Positions 10,666 through 22,663 of a stretch of DNA of 64,000 bases are shown piece by piece. Below the pieces are notes generated by a model that was not told where the DNA came from, searched no databases, and was given only the letters and a program-made list of their open reading frames with translations. A program made the position numbers and the translations under genes. The first letter of the stretch is position 1. Every line of letters starts with the position of its first letter. Origin of the DNA: Humulus lupulus (Eukaryota; Streptophyta; Magnoliopsida; Rosales; Cannabaceae); NCBI RefSeq assembly GCF_963169125.1, contig NC_084795.1, forward strand, positions 93,120,911-93,184,910. Reading direction: 5' to 3'.

Positions 10666-11601
10666 TATAGGAAGGATGTTGCCTGTAACCATGCTTGTTT
10701 ATCTGTACTATTTTTCTATTTTTGGATTCTATCAAATAAAGGTTGATTTCGTTTAATATGCTATATTTTTTGCAATCTCTCTTAATTTAATAACCTATGG
10801 TCACACTCATAGGATATTAAGGGGGCATTAGTGGTACATATACCATCAACTTGAAAAATAAAATAACATATACGAAATACATACAAGTGTTTGGATATAA
10901 CCAAATACGCGAGCTAAGAATGTTTGGATATAACCGAACTATCAAAAGTACACAAGTATTTGGAAATAACCAAATGCGCGAGATGAGATAAGTTTGGATA
11001 TAACCAAGTTGGCAAAAAGATAAAATGTTTGGATGTAACCAAATATACAAACTAGATTAAAATGTAAGTGTATGGAATACAAACCTAACACGACCTTAAT
11101 AGGTTTGGAACAAACTAGCTAAAACTAATCGACAGTAAGTTGGAGCATAACCCACTTCGTGTTAAGCCGAGATCGAGGCTGAAGTATCTTACAAAATAAT
11201 AGTTTCGACCTCATAACCTCGGAGAACTAACCTCGGACGAGAAAAAGTAACTAAAAAGTAAGATATAACTAAACCATTTGCATTACATACCATACAAGTA
11301 CTTTCAGGTGCATGTTTAAAGTAATATCTGACCTTGATAAATAACGAGATCGGAAGAGGATAATTCGAGCAAACTGTGCATGAATGTATTGAACCTCGAG
11401 CTTAAATCCAAACTATGTTTGTGATTAAACAAGCATATATGACTCTTTAATATAAAATGTGCAAAATATTTCAAACCGAGAAATGTAAAGCATATATATT
11501 AAAAGGAAGTCAAAAAGAAAGAAAAATTGTACCAGCCCTATGGGCATAAATTAAAAGAAAACAATTACAAAAAATACCGGGACATAGCCCCGAGGTAAGA
11601 T
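10666..11601 (+). other. Gypsy-A spacer between pol and antisense gene
   Basis: There is no coding sequence. The spacer holds a conserved purine run (ATTAAGGGGGCATTAGTGG, about 10816-10834) that recurs at the same place in Gypsy-E and, as TTGGGGGG, in Gypsy-B and -C, followed by a tandem-repeat block. The remainder to 11601 is AT-rich 3'-UTR-like sequence for both genes, which converge here. Confidence 0.7.
10880..11060 (+). repeat. Tandem repeats with TTTGGATATAACC core
   Basis: At least five degenerate copies of TTTGGATATAACCAA-like cores alternate with GCGCGAG- or AGTT-type linkers at about 33-bp spacing, so two half-units make about 66 bp. Gypsy-E has the same array at the same location in better-preserved form (58500-58770). 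Amplified tandem repeats in the 3' untranslated part are known from Retand-type Tat elements. Confidence 0.75.
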
Positions 11602-14352
11602 TTATGAAGGAGCAGTCTCCTTAGCCTTCTCAACATTAGCAACACTAGACTCACTAGAACGAATAGCATGACTACCTTCCTGAGCCTTCCGAGCAGCCTC
11701 CTCCGCTTCAAGCCGAGCATGCCATTTGGCCACAAATCCTACCTCGAAAGAGCCTAGGAAGCTGGTGTCGAGGTTGGCGTTGCTGGCCCAAATCCTATAC
11801 ATGGCTAGATCAATCGCCTTGTCCTTCTTTTCTCTAAACTCGGTAAGGAGATGAGCCTTTTCATTCTCCATTATCTCAAAAGTGGCGGCCTTCTCCTCCT
11901 CAAGCTTGGCATTGGCCTTCTCCAGCTCCGCAAGTCGAGCATTCACCTTTTCAAGCTCGGCTGTCTTAGCCTCCACCTCTATCTTCGCAGCCCTGAGCTC
12001 ATCAGCCATCTTAAGCTGAAAATTCTTCGACTCTTGGGAAAAATACATGCTCGAATGCACCTCGTTGGTCAACTTATAATTAAGCTGAGCTGAGACAATA
12101 AGATCCTGACACACAAAGAGATTGAATTAGAACATATGCTAAGGCACATAAACAATTAAAAGTAAGTTGTGAAAAGTTACCGCGGACGGAAGCTCAATAC
12201 TCTTATCATAAAGAGTATTGCAGTCCTGAGCTTTATTCAAAAACTCCCAATGCGAAGCGTCGAAACCACCAAGGCTCTGACCCACTCGAGACAGGATATC
12301 CGAGCCGAGTATAGCTCCATGGGCCCCAGCAGCATTGTCAATCACGAACTCATCAACATGAGTACGGATCGACAGCATGTGACTTGGAAGTTGAGGGCTT
12401 CTTCGGGGGTGGGCCGAGTGCTGGGTGGACTGTCATCGAGGGAGGCATGGAAGAAGTGTCCAAGATGGACGCTTCAACCTGGGCGGTCAGGTCCTCGGCT
12501 GTGCTCGCAATAGTTGGAGCTGATGGAGGAGTCTTCTCAGTGCGCTTTAGGACTTTGGAGGGTCGGTCCGACCTCCGTGAGTCTCTTGGGCGCTTACTTT
12601 TTTGAGCCCCCTCGCCACTAGCAAGCACGGCATCGAGATCGGAATCCATGGCATCTGCACAATTGCAATGAAGATTTAGCATGGTGCTAGTAGACAAAGA
12701 ATAAAAGAATAAGTAAAGAAAAACCTAACTGGAACTCTCCCCCGAGCTCATGCTCGGTGACCAAGAAATCCCTCTATCTTCAGAGGAGGCTGGGGGAGTA
12801 CCTTCCCTATTGGTGGAAGTCAATCTTGAAAGGTCCCTATAGTCATTAGTTTTGTACTGAACAGCTACTCCATCCCACACCTCGTTCAGGCTATACATGG
12901 TGTCGTATTTCCCGAGCCAGCTATCAAACCTATGTACCCTATCATCTACCCAAGACCATACATAGAAATGGTCCCTATCATCCTTACATAATACTAACCT
13001 ACCAGGTCTATGTTTTAGTAGTGTGGGAGACCACATATTCGAGCTAAGGATGACTGTACCTTGCTCATCGGAGCCCGAGCTCGAGGCCTCATCGTTGGCC
13101 TCATTCCTCGATTGTGGACTCCTATGGCGAGCTAGAGATGGGGGCCTCGCATCTCTTCTCGGGGGGAGGTTGCCGATTGACAGAGGAACGAGCTCCCATC
13201 GGTCGTATTTCTTATTGGACCAGTCCGATGTAGACTGATCCTCCCCTAAGAGCCCACATTCCCAGAGCTTGTCTTCATGCAGGAGATAGGAGAGGGATCT
13301 CCTGCCGTAAGGAAGTTGGAGCAGAGTCTCTCTATGCTCCTTCATCTCATCAGTGGGAGTAGGGCGATGATAGTTGGGTGGAAAATCAAACGCATTTCAA
13401 CTAAGTACGGGCCTAAAAACAAAGTTCGAGCACAGAAAAGAAGGAGGTTGAGATACTTATGAATCCGTCTGAACGAGTAGTATCGAGACGGGGCTAGGCC
13501 ATCTGTCTAGAAGATGGCCTTCTTGAAGTCAAGAATATGATTGGGAAGATCCTTGAACATCTTTTTCTCCTTGGGATAGCTCGAGAGATAGCAGAAGCCA
13601 TCTCCTCCCCGAGCTAGGGAGGGATTGCTTTTCAAACTAAAACGATATAAGATCTCTTCGGGCGAAGGCCCTTCCCATTTCAGCTCGTGGTAAAGCGACC
13701 TTAGGGCGGACAGAACCCTATAAGAATTGATATTGAGTTGGAAGGGAGCCAGCCCAACATAGTCCAAGAAGCCTTTAAAGAAGGACTTCAAAGAAAGGAT
13801 AACTCCCACCTTCATGTGCTCCTGGCTCTAAGCTGCATACCTCAGCTTGCTATCAGGCTTTCTATCCCTCGGAGCATGGAAACTCCGCACGTGGGCAGTC
13901 TGAGCTCGGCACCTAAGCGAGCCCGACAACCCTACGCCGTGCAGGGCCAGAATATCAGATATCTGTCCCAGCGACGTGACCGAACTCCAGTAGTGTTCGG
14001 CCTCGAAGAATTCCCTCCTCGGCTGTGAAGTGAAGGGTTCCCCCATCAGTGAGAATCGAAGATCTCCCAGCTTGTACACGGCTGTCACTTTCAGCCTGGG
14101 ATCAAGGGGGATCGGTCTAGGCTCGGAGTCAAAATCCGGATAAAGAGCCTCTTGGAGGATTTTTCTCTTCTTCTCTATGACCTCGATGATTTGATGTCGG
14201 TAATGAGCTCGGGTTTCTTCTTGTTCACGAGCAAGCTCTTGTTCACGAATCAGATGCTGGTTCCGAGTAAACAACGACTCCGGGCTCGGATTTTTTGGTG
14301 AATATGGGATGGCAAGCAACGACCCCCACCGTCTTTCTAGATTCTGTGACAT
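11602..14352 (-). pseudogene. Gypsy-A antisense gene (spliced, decayed)
   Basis: On the strand opposite to gag-pol, a gene starts at ATG 14352, directly after a 3' splice site (TTGCTAG). Exon 2 (14352 to about 13460) carries the region resembling PF04195 ('putative gypsy type transposon'): GFLDYVGLAPFQLNINSYRV and PSPEEILYRF. It is cut by TAG at 13828 and at about 13514, where Gypsy-E has TGG at both. Exon 3 (about 13380-12730) is acidic and Ser-rich. Exon 4 (about 12654-12181) starts MDSDLDAV and has basic clusters. Exon 5 (12105-11602) is a Glu/Lys/Ala-rich coiled coil ending in MYRIWASNANLDTSFLG plus a short tail. The exon 4/5 junction (intron 12180-12106) joins in frame. Function unknown; the gene is tied to Tat elements rather than to the host. 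Confidence 0.75.
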
Positions 14353-15365
14353 CTAGCAAGAAATAAAAAATGGTGAGGGCCATGCACGCAAGGAATCAAG
14401 AATAACGATCTAGATGGTTCAAGATCGAAAATGCTTGGATACGAAATGAGCTCGATCATGGGGACCCGATTAGTGTCATGGCATGTATTTCATGAAAAGA
14501 GGAGGAAAGTGGATTTAATCTTTGAAAATCCTGAAATATCAGGGAAAAAAGGTGGCTGTTATTCAAAAGTGGTATTTTTGGGAATCGTGCGTTCTTTAAA
14601 ACCTAGATTTTGTACCCAATATCTTGGTATACAAGATATGTCCTCCAAAAATTGGGAAACCTAGAAAAAAGACCATATTTGGGTCTTCCTACACATGAAC
14701 TAGGTTTAGAACCAGTAAGTGTAGAAACCTAAATCTAATATCAATCAGTCGAAGCATCCTAGTGCATTAAACTAAAGAATGAACCAACACAGTCCCAGAG
14801 ACTAAAAAGCAACAGAGACAGAAACGCACGTAAAAAAGGAAAAAATATATAAAGCCAAGAACATATACTTACACACTGAAGATGGTGGTTGCAGAGAAAT
14901 AGATGACTGAAGAAGAGGCTGCAAGTATAATCTCACGGTCTTGAACAAGCTGATGGTTCTTTGTTTCTTTGGCCGAGAGAACATATAAAAACAAAGAAAG
15001 TTCTTTCTGGGTTCGCCTCTGGTTTTCTTTCCTTTTTTTTTCCCCTGATAAACGTAAAAATGAAAGGAGAAAGACGACTGGAGTCTTATTTATAGGTCTG
15101 AAGGAGTGCAAAGGGTCGGATTAATCGGGGCCATTGGCCAGATTCCATATCAAATTCGATGGCCAGGGATGAGTGACATGATGGTACCGTAAAGGTGGCA
15201 GGCGAACGATCATGTGCAGATTTTCAAGGCACTCAAGTACCTTGAATAAGCAATACTCAACTGACGCGTGTCCATACTCAAGTGTGTGACGGAACGGTTC
15301 CCGAAGGAAGTAGTTCAAAATTTTCCTTCTCATAGGATTCGAACTAATACTTTTGAGGGGCAAAA
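14353..15365 (-). promoter_or_regulatory. Gypsy-A antisense promoter and 5'-UTR intron
   Basis: Read on the minus strand, a TATA box (TATAAATA, 15094-15087) is followed by a pyrimidine-rich leader, a strong splice donor (GTAAGTAT, exon ending at 14873) and an intron of about 520 bases that ends one base before the ATG at 14352. Gypsy-E has the same arrangement. The 270 bases between the TATA box and the LTR also hold the element's polypurine tract (TTTTGAGGGGCAAAA, 15351-15365) on the plus strand. Confidence 0.65.
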
Positions 15366-16196
15366 TGTTACACCCAGATTTCGAAATTTGAGATTGTGAC
15401 CTCGAAAGCTGGATTCGTCAGGTGTGAGCTCGTGATATCTAAAGTGCATGTTCGTGATCCAGGTGCCAAACCCTCAAAGAAAGGTGGCAACCTCGAAGAT
15501 ATGTAACCTCGGAATGATATCTAAGCTCGAAAGACGTAGCGTCAGAGTATATCTGGTGTCGGGTGTCTTTGGATCAAGTAGCCCAAGCTCGAAAAGGGTA
15601 TAATCTCATAATATGATGGCATCGGTGGTATTCACCCGCTCCGAGCTGGTCTTGGGGTAAGGTGGCCAGCTCATAATTTACTCAGAGACCTAGACTGACA
15701 TGATGCTGATTGCTGACCTCGAATGACTTAGTGAGTCATCTGAGGAGACACAACCCATGCATTCAAGATATATTTATTGTTGTAACTTCCCTACAATAAA
15801 GGGGTATTAACTAGTCGGTTATACGACCCCTGGTCTTCAGGGGGCGTTTCCTTGTATATGGGAGTTACAAACTTTAAAGTAATTAAAGTTATTAATTTAC
15901 AGAATAACTTCCCGAAACATGTGGGAATCGATTATGAGATCTCCTCTATAAATAGAGATGTCATGTACCTTTGTAAGGGACCGAATTTTTGTAATCGGGA
16001 GAGAAATTCTGGAGAATTCATCCCTGAAGGATTTCCAGAAAATTCTAAAGTCCTAAAAAAAAGACTCGTGGACTAGGCAGAGTTAACTGCTGAACCACGT
16101 AAAAAATCCCCATTGTTTTATTGTATTATTCATCTTTGCCATAGTTTTATTGTTTACGTGCTCTACATTTTAAGTTGACGAAAAACGGCATCAACA
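15366..16196 (+). repeat. Gypsy-A 3' LTR
   Basis: It begins TGTTACACCC immediately after the polypurine tract and ends GGCATCAACA. The TATA box is at 15947-15954. It is followed by the TSD AGACT at 16197-16201. Differences from the 5' LTR are scattered single substitutions, so the two copies have aged since insertion. Confidence 0.94.
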
Positions 16197-16235
16197 AGAC
16201 TACATATATAATAATAATATTAATAAATTTAAATT

Positions 16236-17641
16236 TGTTATCCAAAAAATAGGCACGGATGATGTGGCAGGCAAATTTTGAACACGTGGCTGACACCAGA
16301 CAGAGTTATGTTAGAGTATCGACCAGTAAGACATTACAGGCGCGGCAGCTGAGTTTTTATCATGACCAGCATCGTCGTACGTTCCAGCTATTTCAAGATA
16401 ATCTTATACAGATCATAATCAATTCTAAGATTATCTCCAATGATTCCTGATTATCCGAGTAATTAGGAGAGAATATCTGTAACAAATTCATGTAATCCTC
16501 CTTGAGCCTATAAATAGAGAAAGATAGCTCAAGGGAGGGACTTTTGGGCTTTTGCTTAATTAAAATTACATATTTACGAGAGAATTAGAGCTTGTTATAC
16601 CCAGATTTCGAGCCATGTTAAATGTGACCTCAAAATCTGGATTCGCAGCGAATGAACCCGTAAAGTTTGAAGTAGGCTCCAGGATTAAATATCGAGCCTA
16701 CAAGACTCGAGACGACCTCGAATGTGGTAGCCTCGAAACGTTCACGATCTCGAAAGGTAGCTCCCGAGATGCCTCTATCCTCAGGAATGACCTCGGATCA
16801 GGGACTCCGAGCCTAACGTACGTACGATCTCGAAGCCATGTGACCTCGGGAGATGTCATTAGCTCGAAAGCTGATGAGAAATCTAGGAGATTAAGGCCTT
16901 GGAGACATATGATAATGACTGAATATCTATAAGTGTTGTTTATAAGGGGCGTGTTCTGCATTTATTATTGTAAATCCCATAAAATCATGGGATATTATTC
17001 GATTAGTTATACGCCCCCTGGTCTTCAGGGGATGTTTCCTTTTATATCGGAGCGCGGGCATTTAAAGCCATTTATTTTATTTACACCGAAAAGAGTAACT
17101 ACCCAAAATATGTGGGATAATATTCTGCATCTTTCTCTATAAATAGAGAAGTCGTGCACCATTGTAAGGGACCGAAATTCTAAACCTTGAGAGAAAACTC
17201 TGAAGAATTCATGCTTAAGAATTTTCAGAGATAATCTTGAGTTTAATAACAGAGACTCGTGGACTAGGCAGATTTAACTGTTGAACCACGTAAAAATCGT
17301 GTTTTGTGTTGTTATTTTTTAATTGATCATTACTGTTTGTTGTTTACGTGCTCTTCTTTCACTGTTGACGAAAAACGGCGTCAACAGAGCTATTGTATTA
17401 CGATTGTACTGTTGATCTCTCTCAGGTTTGTGAAACTCAAAGAACCCTAGTTCTTTAATCACCCCTTTGAGATCTCACATCAATAATACCTTAAGTGGAC
17501 GTAGGTCATTACCAGTTCTTGGGGCCGAACCACTATAATTTCTTGTGTCCTTTACTGTTTTTGTCATTACATTCATTCCAACACATCTATCCACATTAAG
17601 CTTTTTGACTCCATGTCAGTTAACCAAAACAAAGGTCAACA
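16236..17641 (+). repeat. Gypsy-B 5' LTR, split by solo LTR F
   Basis: The LTR consists of 16236-16592 and 17392-17641 (about 607 bp without the insert). It starts TGTTATCC and ends AAAGGTCAACA. Its TATA box (TATAAATA) is at 16509-16516. The segment from about 16430 is matched by 39899-40314, identifying the LTR pair; the match resumes cleanly across the insertion site (GAGCT then ATTGTATT). Confidence 0.9.
16593..17386 (+). mobile_element. Solo LTR F (Gypsy-A/E-like)
   Basis: This 794-bp piece starts TGTTATACCCAGATTTCGAG and ends AAAAACGGCGTCAACA. It is flanked by GAGCT at 16588-16592 and 17387-17391. It resembles the Gypsy-A LTR in length, ends, TATA box (17138-17145) and the CCCC-GGTCTTCA-GGGG hairpin near 17015-17035, but is a distinct subfamily. 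With no internal sequence and a perfect 5-bp duplication, it is a solo LTR left by recombination between the two LTRs of an element. Confidence 0.93.
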
Positions 17642-17644
17642 TTC

Positions 17645-17663
17645 TGGTGCTTTCATTGAGAGC
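17645..17663 (+). other. Gypsy-B primer binding site
   Basis: TGGTGCTTTCATTGAGAGC follows the 5' LTR after a 3-base spacer. It is identical to the sites of Gypsy-A, -C and -E although the surrounding leader differs. Confidence 0.75.
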
Positions 17664-17688
17664 TTGATATGAAATCATTGATATAGTA

Positions 17689-20036
17689 ATGGCGAAAACA
17701 ACAAAGAAGACTGGACAGGTGGCTAGCGCGGCACCATCTCAACTGCCTCCTCCTCCTCCTCCTCCAAACATGGCAGAAAATGAACCACATTTGGAATTTG
17801 ATGAGGAAGAATTGGATTCCGAGATGCTGAGAAATACCCTGAGGGTATTGCAGGATGAACTGGCCAATCTGAGGGCCAGCCAAGAAAGTGCTGCTGAGAT
17901 TATGGCGCGGCAGCAATAAGAGATTGAGCGACAGCGTCAGGAACTGAGTGAAAGACGGGCAGAGATGGATCGTCGTCAGAGGGAGACCATGGCAGCCCTC
18001 GAAGCAGCCCTGCAGTTGGCTAGGAATCAGGCTGCACTTGCCTCACAGCCTGATCAACCTACAAATGGGCCACCCCAAAGGGGTCCTAATCCTAGCCCAC
18101 TGATCCAACCCTCGAGCCCGCAAAGGCCCGAGCAGCCACCAATGCCTCAGGATGATGCCTCACCTAGGGATCCTGAAGCGCAGCCTCCATCCCAGATTGG
18201 TCGGGGTAATCCCCCGCAGCCAAGGCAGAATAGGGCCGGGCAGCAGCCCCGTAGTCCTAGACGCCACAGAGGCGAAGAGCCGAACCCACCGCGCAGGGGG
18301 CAGCGTCCTTCTGGCAACAAAAGGAACTCAGAGATAAGCTTTGCGGTCCCGAGCTCCCCATGGCATGATAATGCGCGGGGACCTACCGAACAACGCAGGC
18401 CACCCTCTAACGCTCGGGAAGTTCCGGCCCGAGGAGGCAACCGAGGGGACAGTCGATCCCACCATAGCCAGTCAAGGTTTAGAGATGGCCATGGTTACAA
18501 TGAAGCTGACTCAGGTAGAGGAAATGCCAGTCGGAGAAATGGAGAGAGAGGTGGGGGCAGAAGCCCACCACCTAGGGAGGACCAACCCGAGAAATGTGAC
18601 GCTGGGGGCAGCCCAGGCAAAATAACGCCTTTAACCGGCTCGGAGCAAGCGAGTAGCGGCGAAGAGACGAAGATTTAAGAGATGTACTCAACGATCGCTG
18701 GGAACAACATGATGAGTACATTCCCCCAGCAGCAAAGGCCCTGGCGATTCTTGATGCCGTGCAAGCCCAAATAGATGCCCTGAACCAGGCAGTGCAATAG
18801 CTGGTCGGGGGAAGAACGTCTCATATCGAACACGACATGAGAAGGGGCACTGCTTTCGTTCAGAGGATAGCTGTGGCAGATACTCCCAGCAAGTTTAAGA
18901 TGCCCACACTTCCAAACTTTGACGAGTATGGTGACTCGGTATCTCATGTCAACAAGTTTGAGATACAGATGGACATTCAGAAAGTGTCCGAAGACGCTCG
19001 GTGCAGGATCTTTCCTGCAACACTTTCTGATGCTGCACAGGAGTGGTTTTTCAAATTCCCTCTTGCAAGTATTGTTTCTTGGGAGATGTTCGTAAAAGAA
19101 TTTTACGGGCAATTCTATGCGGGTCGTGTGCACCCAACTGAGGCAAATTAGCTGGTGGAGATACGCCAGCAAGAGGGAGAGCCACTGACGGATTATGTCC
19201 AGCGCTTCATGTGAGCAGCGGCTGGAGCCAAAACAGTGGGTGATGAGGGCAAGATGATGGCCCTAACTGCAGGAGTTAGGCGTTGTACACCTTTGTGGAG
19301 TAGCCTCAGGAAGCATGGAGTGAGGACTACCCAAGAATTCTTGGATCGAGCTGATCGATACATCAAGCTCGAGGACGCCATCGCCATCAAAGGAAAGCCC
19401 CCAGGCAAGGATAAGGGGACTGCCAAGCCCGCCAAAGCCGCCAATGGGTCAAAACCCAATGGCAATGGCAAAGGCAATGGGAACGGCAATGGCAATGGCA
19501 AGAATGGGGGGGAGCGGCCGAATAATGAGCCTTCCACCTCTGAAAATAAACGCGCTAAGGGCAATCGTTATGAACCGCGGTTCACTAACTACACTGCCCT
19601 TGTCGAGTCTCAGGGAGAGGTGTATCAGGCCACGAGTTCTAGTGTGCCTTACATAAGACCCGCTCCCATTCAAAAAGATATTTTGAAGAGAGATACTACC
19701 AAGTTCTGTCGTTATCATAACGACTATGGACATGATACAAATGAGTGCAACCAGCTGAAGGATGAAATCGAGTTCCTTATCAGACAAGGACACTTGAGGA
19801 GATACATACGGGCCTCGAGAACTTCCCAACGAGAGGCTCCAGGTGGCAACGAGCAGGCACCCGCATGCCAACGCTCGCCCTTTTTGCAGCCTGACCCCGT
19901 AGCTGGCACTTTACTCACCATCTGTGGAGGCCCGCACCTCACGGGAAGCAGCGGAAAAGTGAGGGAACGATATGCTCGGACCCTACGCCACGACCAGGAC
20001 ATCGAGATGATGACTGTGGAGGACCGGGCATCATAG
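17689..20036 (+). pseudogene. Gypsy-B gag
   Basis: The first ATG after the PBS is at 17689. The N-terminal part (to about 18660) is Pro/Arg/Gln-rich and disordered, with a short coiled coil (about 17810-18030) and a stop at 17917. A frameshift at about 18640-18665 moves to the frame used for the rest of gag-pol. DLRDVLN is at 18672-18692. The gag core contains PTLPNFDEYGDSVSHVNKFE (about 18903-18962). Stops at 18798, 19149 and 19212 follow the CAG/CGA pattern. An Asn/Gly/Lys-rich tract (about 19440-19500) precedes a C-x2-H-x4-H-x4-C knuckle (about 19706-19750). Confidence 0.9.
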
Positions 20037-20795
20037 AAGGCTCGATCAGAGGATGATGAAATAACCTTCTCTGATAGCGACGCCCAGCATGTCCGGTTCC
20101 CACATTCCGATCCGCTGGTCGTGGACGTTCAAATCGCCAACATGATGGTGAAGAGAGTACTGGTCGATGCTGGAAGTTTAGTGAACATCCTGTACAAATC
20201 TTCGCTGGAACGCATGAAGTTTTCCGTCAAAGACTTGGAGCCCTGTAACCAGACAATTTACGGCTTCTCTGGTGAGGGACTCGCCCCTATGGGGTCAATC
20301 AGACTTCTGATAACAACAGGTATAGCGCCTGCTACCAGGACATTACTCGCTACTTTCATAGTAGTCAATTGTCCTTCGGCGTACAATGCTGTAATCAGAA
20401 GGCCCATACTGGTTGATCTTCGGGCCGTCACCTCAGTATGGCATCTGGCCATTAAAATCCCAACAGACGCAGGGGTAGGATGCGTGTTGGGAAATCAGAG
20501 AGAAGCAAGGGAGTGCTACAACGCCTCGATCACAAAGGCAAAGAAAGGAGCGGTGAAGAGCACTCGCCGAGAGAGGTTGCAGATGACCATTTGTACACCA
20601 GCCCAATCTGGTGATGGAGTCACCAAATAGGGTGTTGCCCAAAGTGAGGATAGAGATTTAGATCATCGCTTTGGGGATTTTGAGGAAAATGTTGGACCCG
20701 TCGAGGACCTTGAAGAGGTCCAACTTGATGAAAAAGACCCAACCAGAGTTGTAAAGGTTGGGAAAAATTTAGAAGCAACAACGAAGCACGCACTG
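20037..20795 (+). pseudogene. Gypsy-B protease region
   Basis: The frame continues from gag. The motif VLVDAGSLVNILYKSSLERM (about 20157-20216) holds the protease active site as D-A-G, and AYNAVIRRPILVDL follows where the family has LGRP. The linker to RT is acidic (EDLEEVQLDEKD, about 20704-20740). The sequence is in the same frame as downstream RT, broken only by nonsense codons such as the TAG at 20628. It would process Gag-Pol. Confidence 0.82.
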
Positions 20796-22663
20796 GTGGA
20801 ATTTTTGAGAAAGAACCAGGAATTTTTTTCCTGGTCACATAAAGACATGGCTGGGATAGATCCTGCAGTTATCAGCCATGTCCTGAACGATGACAAGAGT
20901 TTTCCACCTGTGCAACAAAAAAGAAGGCTACTCGATAAGGATAGATCGAAAGCCTTAAAAGAGGAAGTTGAAAGACTGAAGGAGAATGGGTTCATCAGGG
21001 TGGCATTTTATCCATCATGGGTCTCTAATCCAGTACTGGTTCCCAGGCCTAACGGCAAATGGCGAACCTGTGTGGATTTCACAGACCTTAGTAAAGCCTA
21101 CCCAAAAGATTGCTTCCCACTCCCAAGGATCGACCAGCTGGTCGATGCAACTACAGGACATGAGATCCTCTCTTTGATGGATGCATACTCAGGATACAAT
21201 CATATCAATATGCATCCCCCTGACGAGGATCACACTAGCTTTCAGACCGATACAGGGTTATACTGTTATAAAGTAATGCCCTTCAGACTGAAAAATGCTG
21301 GTGTGACTTACCAGCGATTGGTTAACCACGTGTTTAAGGAGTTGATCGGGATAAACATGGAGGTGTACGTGGACGACATGCTGGTAAAGTCAAAAAAGGC
21401 AGAAGGACATGTGAAGGATTTACAAGAGTGTTTCAATGTTTTGAACAAATATCAGATGAAGTTAAATCCTCTCAAATGTTCCTTTGGAGTAGGATCAGGG
21501 AAAATTTTGGGGTTCATTGTTAATTCAGGAGGAATTGAGGCCAACCCCGAAAAGATCAAAGCCCTGATCGACATGAAATCGCCGGTGAAAATCAAGGATG
21601 TGCAAAGTTTAACTGGAAGGATTGCCACACTCAGTAGATTCATTTCCAAGTCGATGGATAAATGCATCCATTTCTTTAATCTACTTAGAGGCAACAAGAA
21701 GTTCAAATGGACTGGAGACTGCGAACAGGCTTTCCAAGCCTTAAAAGCCCACATGGCACAGCCTCCTATTTTATCAAAACCTATAGATGGAGAAACTTTG
21801 TTCATTTACTTGGCGATCACCAAATTTGCTGCTAGTGCGGTGCTAGTACGATAAGAAGAAGGCGTGCAAAAGGCAATTTATTATGTTAGCAAGAGGTTAA
21901 TCGGTGCCGAATTGTGGTATCCTCCCATAGAGAGATTAGCCTATTGCTTAATATTGGCCTCAAGGAAGTTACGTCCTTACTTCCAAGCCCATCCCATCAC
22001 AGTCTTAACTGACCAGCCCCTTCGGCAAGTTCTGCAAAAACCGGAAGCGGCTGGACGCTTGTTAAAATGGGCAGTCGAACTCGGGTAGTTCGATATTACT
22101 TATTCACCACGAGCAGCAGTAAAAGGACAAGTCTTGGCTGATCTTATCACTGAATTAACTGAGCTCCCAGATAATGAGCAGTGCGAAAAACCTAATGCGC
22201 CTGAGCCCCAAGTCGAAGCTCCTTCGTGGAAGTTATTCATGGACGGATCGTCCAATGAATCTCACGCAGGAGCAGGAGTGATATTGATAACTCCAGAAGG
22301 GCATCGATTTCACTGTGCTATTAGGTTTGATTTCACCGCATCAAACAATGAGGCCGAATATGAAGCACTACTCGCTGGACTAAGGTTGGCCAAAGACGTG
22401 AGTATAAAAGTGCTTGATATTTACAGTGATTCACAGCTGGTAGTGAATCAGGTCTTAGGGGAGTATCAAGCACGGGGCCTGAAAATGGTGGCCTACCTGA
22501 ACAAAACCAAAGATCTGTTGGCGCAATTCGAGAAGTATACCCTCCAGCAAATACCTCGGGATCAGAATTCAAACGCAGATGCCTTAGCCAAACTCGCAAG
22601 TGCAAAAGACACTGACACTTTAAACATAGTGCCAGCGGAGAGACTATGCGAGCCAAGCATATG
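20796..22663 (+). pseudogene. Gypsy-B RT, RNase H and archaeal-type RNase H
   Basis: RT blocks are in order: PRPNGKWRTCVDFTDLSKAY (about 21046-21105), PLPRIDQLVDATTGHE, LMDAYSGYNHI and the catalytic YVDD at 21365-21376. A stop at 21852 separates RT from the first RNase H (IYYVSKRLIGAELWYPPIER). TAG at 22086 breaks ELG-FDIT. The archaeal-type RNase H (about 22225-22570) reads LFMDGSSNE (Asp), ASNNEAEYEALLAGL (Glu), IYSDSQLVVNQVLGEYQ (Asp). All pieces are in one frame, so this copy has decayed mainly by point mutation. Confidence 0.92.

Larger units (their letters stand above)
4202..16196 (+). mobile_element. Gypsy-A: Tat-lineage LTR retrotransposon (decayed)
   Basis: Two LTRs of about 831 bp (4202-5033, 15366-16196) begin TGTTACACCC and end GTCAACA or ATCAACA, and the element is flanked by the 5-bp duplication AGACT (4197-4201, 16197-16201). 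Internal order is PBS, gag, protease, RT, RNase H, archaeal-type RNase H, integrase remnant, a tandem-repeat spacer, an antisense gene and a polypurine tract. The second RNase H and the antisense gene place it in the non-chromoviral Tat lineage. Many stops, frameshifts and an integrase-core deletion make it non-autonomous. It sits inside the Helitron that starts at 4005. Confidence 0.95.

Noticed and set aside
12725..13345. Antisense exons as an independent host gene
   Set aside because: The same exon sequence occurs at the same relative place in Gypsy-E and in related form in Gypsy-B, so it belongs to the elements.
17965..18678. Possible host Pro/Arg-rich protein
   Set aside because: It lies between a PBS and a gag core in the same element and has the composition of the N-terminal gag region of the sister elements.
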